DNA of 13,376 nt. Origin: 2-02-FULL-66-14 sp964651335 (GTDB lineage Bacteria; Pseudomonadota; Gammaproteobacteria; Burkholderiales; SG8-39). The stretch spans positions 1 through 13,376 of the forward strand of contig CAZYVT010000087.1 in NCBI GenBank assembly GCA_964651335.1, given 5' to 3'. This document shows, in pieces, positions 6,480-13,080 of this stretch (the first letter of the stretch is position 1; the number at the start of each line of letters is the position of its first letter). Position numbers and translations under genes: made by a program. The notes under the pieces were generated by a model. The model saw only the letters and a list, made by a program, of their open reading frames with translations, was not told the DNA's origin and did no database searches.

Positions 6480-7666
6480 ATGGCAATGGACCTTTCCAGG
6501 GCGAGCTTCTGGGGCTACCGGCGCGAGAACGGGCGCGTGGGGGTGCGCAATCACGTGATCATCCTTCCGGTGGACGATCTCTCCAGCGCCGCGGCGCAGG
6601 CGGTGGAGAACAACATCAAGGGCACGTTGGCTCTGCCGCATCCTTACGGGCGGCTGCAGTTCGGCGCCGATCTCGAGCTTCACTTCCGCACGCTGATCGG
6701 CGCTGGCTCCAATCCCAACGTCGCCGCGGTGGTGGTGATCGGGATCGAGGACGGCTGGGCGAAGCGCATCGCCGATGGCATCGCGCAGACCGGCAAGCCG
6801 GTTGCGTATTTCGGGATTGAGGGCCACGGCGACCCGGAGACGGTGAAGCGCGCGTCGCAGGCCGCGAAGGAGTTCCTGCAAGCGGCCTCCGAGCTGAGGC
6901 GCGAGGAGCGGCCGCTGAAGGACCTGTGGGTCTCCACCAAGTGCGGGGAGTCGGACACCACCTCGGGGATCGGCTCCAACCCGGCGGTCGGCAACGCCTT
7001 CGACAAGCTCTATCCACACGGTGTGACGCTCCTCTTCGGGGAAACCACCGAGCTGACGGGCGGCGAGCAGTTGGTCGCGGCGCGCTGCAGGGACGACAAG
7101 GTCAGAGCGCGCTTCCAGTTCATGTTCGACCGCTACCAGGAGGTCATCAAGCGCCACAAGACGAGCGATCTCATGGACTCTCAGACGACCAANNNNNNNN
7201 NNAGGGCAACATCGCCGGCGGCCTCACCACGATCGAGGAGAAGGCGCTCGGCAACATCCAGAAAATCGGCCGCAAGTGCATCGTGGACGGGGTGCTCGAC
7301 AAGGCCGAGACCCCGAGCGGGCCGGGGTTGTGGTTCATGGACTCTTCCTCGGCCGCGGCGGAGATGGTCACGCTGTGCGCCGCCGCCGGGTTCGCGTTGC
7401 ATTTGTTTCCCACCGGGCAATGCAACGTCATCGGCAACCCGATCCTGCCGGTGATCAAGCTTTGCGCCAACCCGCGCACGGTGCGCCTGATGTCGGACCA
7501 CCTCGACGTGGACGTCTCGGGCATCACGCGGCGCGAGATCAACATGGACCAGGCGGGGGACAAGCTGCTCGAGTGCATGTTCCGCACCGCGAACGGCAGG
7601 CTGACCGCGGCTGAAGCGCTAGGCCACAGGGAATTCGTTCTGACACGGCTCTACGAGTCCGCTTGA
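6480..7666 (+). CDS. UxaA-family large subunit, SuyB-like; interrupted by assembly gap
   Basis: Catalytic partner of the SAF subunit. ATG 6480 is 2 bp past the previous stop, with GGTGG just upstream; GTG 6474 and ATG 6486 are alternatives. The first part contains GYRRENGRVGVRNHVIILPV (12-31), STKCGESDTTSG (152-163) and FGETTELTGGE (186-196). After the Ns the protein continues GNIAGGLTTIEEKALGNIQK in another frame, and ends TANGRLTAAEALGHREFV. The parts belong together: closing the gap so that the junction reads Thr-Thr-Lys-Gly-Asn-Ile gives 391 residues, the SuyB length. The gene is thus probably intact. As I recall the families, these motifs resemble SuyB (sulfolactate sulfo-lyase beta) more than E. 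coli UxaA. Conserved Cys (C155) and acidic residues are candidate metal ligands. Expected reaction: elimination from a 2-hydroxy acid, possibly of sulfite from sulfolactate. Confidence 0.8.
7193..7202. other. Assembly gap (10 Ns)
   Basis: Ten Ns interrupt the SuyB-like gene. Taken literally the gap shifts the frame, since the two sides are compatible only with a gap of -1, 2, 5 and so on. The left side ends ACC AA and the right side begins AGGGC; a one-base overlap gives ACC AAG GGC, the expected Thr-Lys-Gly. The Ns are thus probably a scaffolding placeholder with no missing sequence. Confidence 0.9.
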
Positions 7667-8376
7667 GCCCGCTCCGGGTCAGCGTCTGGAGAGGAAGCGC
7701 TCAGGGCGCATTCCAGACCTACGAAGTGCCGCGCCATGCGAGCCAGACAGTGCTCGATGTCGTGACCTACATTCAACGCGCGCTCGACCCGACGCTCGCG
7801 TACCGCTTTGCCTGCCGCGTCGGCATGTGTGGCTCGTGCGCGATGACGGTGAACGGCGTTGCACGCTGGACCTGCCGAACGCACGTAGACAAGGTCGTCA
7901 GGAACGATTACATCGAAATCGCGCCGCTGCGCAACGTGCCCCTGATCCGGGATCTCGTGACCGACATGCACGGGTTCTTCGATAAGTGGGCGCGGGCGAA
8001 GGGCCAGTTCAGCGGCACCGCGACCCGGCAGGAGCACTGTGCGCGGGTGCCCCCGCAATCGCAGGCACGAAGAGAGGTCGACGCCGCGATCGAGTGTATC
8101 GGTTGCGGCGTCTGCTACGCCTCCTGCGACGTCGTGTCGTGGAACCCGGACTATCTCGGTCCGGCGGCGCTCAACCGTGCCTGGACGCTGCTGAACGACG
8201 TTCGCGAGGTCGCGAATGCCGAGCGCCTGCGCGCGGTTGCGGGCGATGCCGGCTGCCACGCCTGCCATACACACATGAGTTGCACCGAGCGCTGCCCCAC
8301 CCATATCGCGCCCACTGCCGGGATCGCGGGACTCAAGCGCGCGGTTGCGACAGCCGCGCTGCGAGGAGAACTATGA
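7663..8376 (+). CDS. Succinate dehydrogenase/fumarate reductase-type iron-sulfur subunit
   Basis: 237 residues, SdhB/FrdB length. It carries electrons between a flavoprotein and membrane quinone. All cluster ligands are visible: [2Fe-2S] C51, C56, C59 and C71 (ACRVGMCGSC, then TC); [4Fe-4S] C145, C148, C151 and C211; [3Fe-4S] C155, C201 and C207 (ECIGCGVCYASC and CHTHMSCTERCP). The start is TTG 7663, overlapping the previous stop as TTGA; no in-frame ATG lies near the conserved N-terminus. The next gene overlaps by 4 nt, so synthesis is coupled. No flavoprotein gene adjoins it, although FAD subunit and iron-sulfur subunit are normally neighbours. Context with SuyAB-like and fumarase-like genes suggests it serves a dedicated dehydrogenase for a succinate analogue rather than the housekeeping Sdh; that is inference. 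Confidence 0.88.
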   Translation: MSPLRVSVWRGSAQGAFQTYEVPRHASQTVLDVVTYIQRALDPTLAYRFACRVGMCGSCAMTVNGVARWTCRTHVDKVVRNDYIEIAPLRNVPLIRDLVTDMHGFFDKWARAKGQFSGTATRQEHCARVPPQSQARREVDAAIECIGCGVCYASCDVVSWNPDYLGPAALNRAWTLLNDVREVANAERLRAVAGDAGCHACHTHMSCTERCPTHIAPTAGIAGLKRAVATAALRGEL

Positions 8377-8711
8377 GCTTCCGGGGCGAAACGATGCTGT
8401 GGATCTCGCAGCGCGCGAGCGCCGCCGTGCTCGCGCTGTGCGTGATCGTGCACCTTGCGACCGTCACCTACGCGGTTCAAGGCGGACTGACCGCGGCGGA
8501 GATCTTGAGCCGCACGCGCGGCCACACCGGCTGGTTCGCGTTCTACAGCCTGTTCGTGCTCGCCTGCGCAGTGCATGTGCCGATCGGACTGCGCGCCGTG
8601 TTCTCGGAATGGTTCGCCTGGCGCAGCGGCGCGCGCGACGCCGTGCTGCTTGCTTTCGCCGTCCTGCTCGCGGTATCGGGGATGCGTGCGGTGATCGGGG
8701 TGTTCGCATGA
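8373..8711 (+). CDS. SdhC-like membrane anchor, first copy
   Basis: 112 residues with three predicted membrane helices (~15-35, 54-76, 88-110). ATG 8373 overlaps the previous stop as ATGA and follows GAGGAGAA, a strong ribosome-binding site. Key residues are QRASA (13-17), H27 in helix 1 and HVPIGLR (68-74) in helix 2. In SdhC proteins an R-x-S pair forms part of the quinone site and an His before G-x-R binds heme b, so H68 is the likely axial ligand. It should anchor the iron-sulfur subunit to the inner membrane together with the next gene. The family call is firm at the level of Sdh/Frd anchors; whether it corresponds to SdhC or SdhD is unclear because both anchors share the same pattern. 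Confidence 0.8.
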   Translation: MSFRGETMLWISQRASAAVLALCVIVHLATVTYAVQGGLTAAEILSRTRGHTGWFAFYSLFVLACAVHVPIGLRAVFSEWFAWRSGARDAVLLAFAVLLAVSGMRAVIGVFA

Positions 8712-9034
8712 GGGGGCATGTGGGCTACTGGGCGTTCCTGGTCCACCGGATCTCGGGAATCGCGCTCGCGCTGTTCCTGCCCCTTCATTTCTGGGCGCTC
8801 GCCCAGGCGCTCGAGGGCGCAGAGAAGCTTGAAGGATTTCTGCGCTGGACCGATCAGCCGCTCGTGAAATTCGCCGAATGGGGGCTGGTCGTTCTGCTCG
8901 CCGCGCACCTTGCGGGCGGCCTGCGGGTTCTTGCGCTCGAGTTCTTGCCCTGGCGCGACTGGCACAAGGGTCTTGCGGCCGCGGCGGCGGCGGTAGCGGT
9001 CGCGACCGGCCTCGCGTTTGCCCTTGCGCTGTAA
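8708..9034 (+). CDS. SdhC-like cytochrome b556 membrane anchor, second copy
   Basis: 108 residues, three membrane helices (~9-32, 53-78, 87-107). ATG 8708 overlaps the previous stop as ATGA. HRISGIALALFLPLH (13-27) is the classic SdhC helix-1 signature, with R14 and S16 as quinone-site candidates; HLAGGLR (67-73) carries the heme-ligand His. The positions match those of the first anchor almost residue for residue (R14, S16, H27, H67/68), pointing to an ancient duplication. Together the two would form the quinone-reactive heme-b module of the operon's dehydrogenase. A 20-nt gap follows before the Bug receptor. Confidence 0.85.
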   Translation: MRGHVGYWAFLVHRISGIALALFLPLHFWALAQALEGAEKLEGFLRWTDQPLVKFAEWGLVVLLAAHLAGGLRVLALEFLPWRDWHKGLAAAAAAVAVATGLAFALAL

Positions 9035-9054
9035 AATGGCCGCAGAAGGGTGAA

Positions 9055-10017
9055 ATGAAATTCGTCAAACTGTTTGCGCTCATGGCGGGATTTGCGCTTG
9101 CCGCGATTGCGCAGGCACAGTCCTGGCCGCAGAAACCGGTGCGCTTCATCGTGCCGTTTCCGCCGGGCGGCGCGACCGACATCTCGGCGCGCCTGGTCGG
9201 GCAGAAGCTCTCCGAGATGTGGGGCCAGACTGTGGTGATCGAGAACCGGGGCGGCGCCGCCGGCGGCGTCGGCGCCGCGGAAGCCGCGCGCGCTGCGCCG
9301 GATGGCTACACGCTGTTCTTTCCCTCGGGCTCTGTGATGACGGCGAACCAGCATGTCTACGCGAAGCTCAACTACGATCCCGAGAAGGACTTCGTACCGG
9401 TAACGAACGTGGTGTCCGGGCCGCAGGTACTGGCGGTGCCCGCGAGCTCGCCCCACAAGACGGTGAAGGACCTCATCGACGCGGCGAAGGCGCAGCCGGG
9501 CAAGCTCACCTTCGGGCACGCCGGAATCGGCTCGCAGACTCACCTTGCGGCGGAGAACTTCGTCAACACGGCGAAGATCGACGCGCTGGCGGTGCCCTAC
9601 AGGGGCGAGGGTCCCGCGCTCGTCGCGCTGGTCGCAGGCGAGACCAATTTTGCGGTGACGAACCTCGCCGCCACGATCAGCCACATCAGCGGCGGCAGGC
9701 TGCGGGCCCTCGGTGTGACGAGCAAGACCGACGCACCGCAGCTTCCCGGGGTTCCGCCGATCGCGAAGACCGTTCCCGGCTTCGAAAACGCCGGCTGGTT
9801 CGGAATCGTCGCGCCCACCGGCACCCCGCGGGAGATCATCCGCAAAGTGTACGAGGACACGAAGAAGGCCCTTGAGACCACCGAGATGAAAGCGCGCTTT
9901 TATGTGCAGGGGCTCTCGCCGGTCGGCAATTCGCCCGAGGAGATGGGCAAGGCGATGAAGGAAGAGAGCAGGCTCTGGGCGGTCGTGGTGCGGGAACGCA
10001 AGATCCAGGTGAAGTAA
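9055..10017 (+). CDS. Bug/TctC-family periplasmic solute-binding protein
   Basis: 320 residues with a signal peptide (KLFALMAGFALAAIAQAQ; cleavage likely after AQA, ~residue 21). The mature start SWPQKPVRFIVPFPPGGATD (23-42) is the hallmark of Bug proteins, which bind carboxylates such as di- and tricarboxylates, amino acids or aromatic acids. Other family features: NRGGAAGGVGAAEAARAAPDGYT (~63-85), HAGIGSQTHLAAE and YRGEGPA. ATG 9055 is preceded by AGAAGGG. No TctA/TctB permease genes occur in the window, so it is an orphan receptor, common in Burkholderiales. Its position suggests it binds the operon's substrate, either for uptake with a permease elsewhere or for sensing. Confidence 0.93.
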   Translation: MKFVKLFALMAGFALAAIAQAQSWPQKPVRFIVPFPPGGATDISARLVGQKLSEMWGQTVVIENRGGAAGGVGAAEAARAAPDGYTLFFPSGSVMTANQHVYAKLNYDPEKDFVPVTNVVSGPQVLAVPASSPHKTVKDLIDAAKAQPGKLTFGHAGIGSQTHLAAENFVNTAKIDALAVPYRGEGPALVALVAGETNFAVTNLAATISHISGGRLRALGVTSKTDAPQLPGVPPIAKTVPGFENAGWFGIVAPTGTPREIIRKVYEDTKKALETTEMKARFYVQGLSPVGNSPEEMGKAMKEESRLWAVVVRERKIQVK

Positions 10018-10021
10018 TCCG

Positions 10022-10897
10022 GTGATCGTCGATCTGGCAAACGTCGAGGAGGCGGCCAAGGAGCTCTACATCCGGGCGCTGAAGCTTCTCCCGCCCGATA
10101 TCAAGAGCGGCTTCGAGGCGCTCGCAAGTCGCGAGTCGGATGCCGGTGCGCAGCGCATGCTGGGCACCATGATCCAGAACATCCGCATCGCCGAGAACAC
10201 GGACAACCTGTTGTGCCAGGACACCGGCGTCCCCGTCTACAACGTGTGGATCGGGCGCGGCGTGGAGGTGGACGGCGTCGCGTTGCGGGAGGCGATCCGC
10301 CGCGGCTGCGCTCGCTCGACGCGCGAGTACTCGTTCAGGTCGTCGATCGTGCACCCAACGACCCGGGTGAACGAGCATACGTCCTGCGGGCGAGGTGTCC
10401 CGGTCATCCATTTCGACTTCAGGGAGGAGCAGGACGTGCTCGAGATCGAGATGATCCCCAAAGGCTCGGGCTCGGAAAACAACTCCTGGCTCCGGATGGC
10501 GACTCCTGCCGAGGGCGTGGACGCGATCAAAAGTTTCGTGGTCGACTGCGTGCTCGAGGCGGGCGGCAAGACCTGCCCTCCGACCATCGTCGGGGTGGGC
10601 GTGGGCGGCACGGCGGACCTCTGCATGCACCTCGCCAAGATCGCCGCGACGCGCCCGCTCGGCTCGCGCTGCGACGATCCCGAGGGCGCCAGGCTCGAGG
10701 AGGATCTGAGCATTGCCGTGAACATGCTCGGCGTCGGACCGCAGGGCCTGGGCGGCGATTCGACCGCGTTTGCGGTGCACGTCGAGACCGCGGCGACCCA
10801 CATCACGATGAACCCGGTTGCCGTCAACATGCAGTGCCATTCGGCGCGGCGCGCGCGCGCCACCTTCCGGCCTTCCGGGCTCGAATACGGCTACTGA
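10022..10897 (+). CDS. Class I fumarase/tartrate dehydratase-like hydro-lyase, alpha subunit
   Basis: 291 residues from GTG 10022, 4 bp after the receptor stop, with AGGTGAAG upstream. This is the Fe-S hydro-lyase N-terminal domain as a separate subunit. The three cysteines expected to hold the [4Fe-4S] cluster are present: C65 in LLCQDTGVP, C185 in KTCPP, and C272 in QCHSARRA. KGSGSENNS (148-156) and LGVGPQGLGGDST (236-248) follow fumarase. The usual NTGDNTPA segment is replaced by NEHTSCGRGVP (118-127), nearer the GVP form I recall from E. coli tartrate dehydratase TtdA. Expected chemistry is reversible addition of water to a fumarate-like double bond. Mixed motifs mean the substrate may be neither fumarate nor tartrate; a sulfonated analogue such as 3-sulfoacrylate would suit the operon. 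Its beta partner lies one gene downstream. Confidence 0.87.
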   Translation: MIVDLANVEEAAKELYIRALKLLPPDIKSGFEALASRESDAGAQRMLGTMIQNIRIAENTDNLLCQDTGVPVYNVWIGRGVEVDGVALREAIRRGCARSTREYSFRSSIVHPTTRVNEHTSCGRGVPVIHFDFREEQDVLEIEMIPKGSGSENNSWLRMATPAEGVDAIKSFVVDCVLEAGGKTCPPTIVGVGVGGTADLCMHLAKIAATRPLGSRCDDPEGARLEEDLSIAVNMLGVGPQGLGGDSTAFAVHVETAATHITMNPVAVNMQCHSARRARATFRPSGLEYGY

Positions 10898-10898
10898 A

Positions 10899-11468
10899 AT
10901 GAGACCATTGCTTGCCGTGCTGTTGCTGGTGGCCGCGCCCGCAGTGCTTGCCGCGGATGTGGCCGGCGTAAAGTTTGAAGATCGAACGCGTGTCGCCGAT
11001 GCCGATCTCGTATTGAACGGCGCGGGACTGCGCAAACGCGCGTTTTTCCAGGTCTATGCAATGGCGCTCTACCTCGCGGAGAAGAAGGCGGCCGCCCCCG
11101 ACGCGATCTCGCTCGCGGGGCCGAAGCGCGTCGCTATTCACATGTTGCGCGATGTCGACGCGGCGACGTTCACCGAGGCGCTCACCGACGGCATGCGCGC
11201 CAACCACGACGAAGCGGCAATGAAATTGCTCGAGCCGCGCGTGGCCCAGCTTGGCGCCATCATGGCCGAGCTGAAGGAGGCGAAGAAGGGCATGGCGATC
11301 CTGCTCGATTGGCAGTTGGTCACTGGCACGGTGGTGACGGTGGACGGCAAGCCGCGCGGCAAGCCGATCGAGGGGGAGGATTTTTTCCGAGCGCTGCTCC
11401 GGATCTGGCTGGGCGAGAAGCCCGTTCAGGACGACCTGAAACGCGCGCTGCTCGGCCAGCCGCAGTGA
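10899..11468 (+). CDS. Periplasmic chalcone-isomerase-like protein
   Basis: 189 residues from ATG 10899, one base after the alpha-subunit stop. A signal peptide is clear (LLAVLLLVAAPAVLA, cleavage near residue 19). The mature protein reads VAGVKFEDRTRVADADLVLNG, then GLRKRAFFQVYAMALYL and PKRVAIHMLRDVDAATF, the pattern of the bacterial chalcone-isomerase-like family (Chalcone_3 type). Bacterial members are generally of unknown function; the fold binds hydrophobic or carboxylate ligands in other branches. The gene sits between the two subunits of one enzyme, 1 bp and 4 bp from its neighbours, so it is co-translated with them, yet its product should be exported. It may be a periplasmic ligand-binding accessory. 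An upstream in-frame ATG at 10818 lies within the alpha gene and lacks the signal peptide. Confidence 0.85.
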   Translation: MRPLLAVLLLVAAPAVLAADVAGVKFEDRTRVADADLVLNGAGLRKRAFFQVYAMALYLAEKKAAAPDAISLAGPKRVAIHMLRDVDAATFTEALTDGMRANHDEAAMKLLEPRVAQLGAIMAELKEAKKGMAILLDWQLVTGTVVTVDGKPRGKPIEGEDFFRALLRIWLGEKPVQDDLKRALLGQPQ

Positions 11469-11472
11469 CACG

Positions 11473-12081
11473 ATGGCGCACCACGACTTCGCCACGCCGC
11501 TGACGGAAGCCCAGGTCCGCGGCCTCCGGGTCAACGACACGGTGACGCTGGCTGGCGCGCTCTACGGCATTCGAGACGCGACTCAGATCCACATGTTCGA
11601 TCGCGGGCGCAGGACGCGCTTCGACCTGCGCGGCCACGCGGTGCTGCATACCGCGCCGAACGTGAGGAAAGTGGAGAAAAGCGCCGCGCATCCTGCGGGC
11701 TATGCGCCGATCTGCGTGGGAACCACCACCAGCGACCGCATGGAGCGTTTCACGCGTCCGCTGATGCAGCACTATGGCGTGCGCATCATCATCGGCAAGG
11801 GCGGCCTGCGCGAAGGCTCGCTCGGCGCGTTCAAGGATCTGGGCGGCGCATATCTGGCCGTCATCGGCGGCACCGCGGCACTGCAGACCACGTGGATCGA
11901 GGCGATCGAGGACGTCGACCTCGACGACCTCAATCCCGAATCGTTGTGGAAGTTCCGGGTCAAGGGCTTCGGATCGCTGCTGGTGGCGATGGACAGCCTC
12001 GGCGCAAGCCTCTATGCGAAGGTGAAGCAGGCCGCCCTGGAGCGCCGCGCGAAGGCGCTTTCGAGCCTTGGTGTGAAGTAG
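11473..12081 (+). CDS. Class I fumarase/tartrate dehydratase-like hydro-lyase, beta subunit
   Basis: 202 residues, the length of free-standing beta subunits (TtdB or fumarase C-terminal domain). Recognisable: TPL and VNDTVTLAGALYGIRD at the N-terminus, GTTTSDRM (83-90), IIIGKGG (105-111; K109 candidate active-site Lys), and NPESLWKFRVKGFGSLLVAMD (154-174), which resembles TtdB as I recall it. In known members the catalytic Thr and substrate-binding Arg lie in G-P-T-T-S-x-R-M; here the Pro is Thr, while the TTS and R-M are kept. The usual R-D-x-A/C-H becomes RDATQ (34-38), replacing the His by Gln. These changes suggest altered substrate binding, not loss of function. It must pair with the alpha subunit encoded at 10022-10897. 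ATG 11473 has only a weak ribosome-binding site. Confidence 0.86.
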   Translation: MAHHDFATPLTEAQVRGLRVNDTVTLAGALYGIRDATQIHMFDRGRRTRFDLRGHAVLHTAPNVRKVEKSAAHPAGYAPICVGTTTSDRMERFTRPLMQHYGVRIIIGKGGLREGSLGAFKDLGGAYLAVIGGTAALQTTWIEAIEDVDLDDLNPESLWKFRVKGFGSLLVAMDSLGASLYAKVKQAALERRAKALSSLGVK

Positions 12082-12110
12082 AATCCGCCGCTGCAACGTC
12101 AGGAGGAGGA
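12079..12110 (+). promoter_or_regulatory. Strong ribosome-binding site and possible -10 before TAXI gene
   Basis: AGGAGGAGGA (12101-12110) is a near-perfect Shine-Dalgarno 5 nt before ATG 12116, the strongest in the operon; this fits the need for excess periplasmic receptor. TAGAAT (12079-12084), overlapping the end of the previous gene, resembles a -10, but no -35 stands at the right distance. An internal promoter is therefore only possible. Confidence 0.5.
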
Positions 12111-12115
12111 TTTTC

Positions 12116-13078
12116 ATGCGTTCCATGTTCAAAGTGCTTGCGTTCGTCGCAAGCGCAATCGCGTTCGGCGCGTTCGCTCAGGACAAGGTCACCATCTCGA
12201 TCGCCACCGGTCCGACCGGGGGCGTGTACTACCCGCTCGGCGGCGGCATCGCCAACATCCTGTCGAAGTACGTGCCGGGCTATTCGGCGAATGCCGAATC
12301 GACCGCCGGCTCGGTTGCCAACCTGCAGCTCATGTCGCAGAAGAAATCCGACCTTGCGCTGTCGATGGCTGACGCGGCGTTGGACGGCTACAAGGCGCAG
12401 GGCAAGTTCAGCGGCGCCGCAGTGCCGGTGCGCGCGCTGATGGTGGCCTATCCCAACCGCATGCATGTCGTCACCATCGAGGGCCGCGGCATCAACAGCT
12501 TCGCCGATCTCAAGGGCAAGCGCGTCTCCACCGGCGCGCCGAACAGCGCCACCGAGCTGATGACGCAGCGCCTGCTCGAGGCCTATGGGATGGACTGGAC
12601 CAAGGACATCCGCCGCGAGCGCCTGACGCCGGAGAAATCGGCCGACGCGATCAAGGACGGCAAGCTCGACGCCTTCTTCTTCGTGGTCGGGATACCGACC
12701 TCCTCGGTGACCGATCTCGCGGCGACGCCGGGCACGAAAATCAAGCTCATCGACCACGCCGACGCAGTTGAGAAGATGACCGAGAAGCACGGCCCGCTTT
12801 ACGTGCGCGACACGATTCCGGCGAAGTCCTATCCCGGCCAGGACCAGGTCAATCACGTCGCCACGGTGTGGAACCTGCTCGTCGCCCACAAGGACATGCC
12901 CGACCAGGTGGCCTACAACATCCTGAAGACCATTTTCGACAAGAAGGACGATCTCATCCTGGTGCACAAGGAAGCGGCCAATTTCGACATCAAGACCCAA
13001 TCGAAGGCCGCGGCGACGATCCCCTACCACCCCGGCGCGATCAAATACTTCGCGGAGAAGGGCGTCAAGCTGAATTAA
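12116..13078 (+). CDS. TRAP transporter TAXI-family solute-binding protein
   Basis: 320 residues with a signal peptide (FKVLAFVASAIAFGAFA, cleavage about residue 21). The mature N-terminus ISIATGPTGGVYYPLGGGIA (28-47) is the TAXI signature, followed by ESTAGSVANL (61-70) and repeated family blocks (RMHVVTIEGRGINSFADLKG, TGAPNSATELM, DAFFFVVGIP). TAXI receptors deliver organic anions to a fused 4TM-12TM TRAP permease, driven by a sodium or proton gradient. The permease gene starts 2 bp downstream. With enzymes of C4-dicarboxylate-like chemistry upstream, a small dianionic acid is the probable ligand. The 34-nt gap before it is the largest in the operon. Confidence 0.93.
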   Translation: MRSMFKVLAFVASAIAFGAFAQDKVTISIATGPTGGVYYPLGGGIANILSKYVPGYSANAESTAGSVANLQLMSQKKSDLALSMADAALDGYKAQGKFSGAAVPVRALMVAYPNRMHVVTIEGRGINSFADLKGKRVSTGAPNSATELMTQRLLEAYGMDWTKDIRRERLTPEKSADAIKDGKLDAFFFVVGIPTSSVTDLAATPGTKIKLIDHADAVEKMTEKHGPLYVRDTIPAKSYPGQDQVNHVATVWNLLVAHKDMPDQVAYNILKTIFDKKDDLILVHKEAANFDIKTQSKAAATIPYHPGAIKYFAEKGVKLN

Positions 13079-13080
13079 TC

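Noticed and set aside
6471..7666. SuyB-like gene as a frameshifted pseudogene
   Set aside because: The frame change coincides exactly with the N gap, and both halves are well conserved; an artefact of gap size is the simpler explanation.
9024..9054. TAAAAT as a promoter before the Bug receptor gene
   Set aside because: The hexamer overlaps a stop codon and has no -35 at a usable distance; the 20-nt gap is compatible with simple read-through in the operon.
10022..12081. Calling the alpha/beta pair plainly fumarase or plainly L-tartrate dehydratase
   Set aside because: Alpha motifs are mixed and the beta C-terminal block looks closer to TtdB, with unusual active-site residues; neither specific name is supported.
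11960..13030. 356-codon minus-strand open frame opposite the TAXI gene
   Set aside because: Antisense shadow; the plus-strand protein has a signal peptide and TAXI signature.
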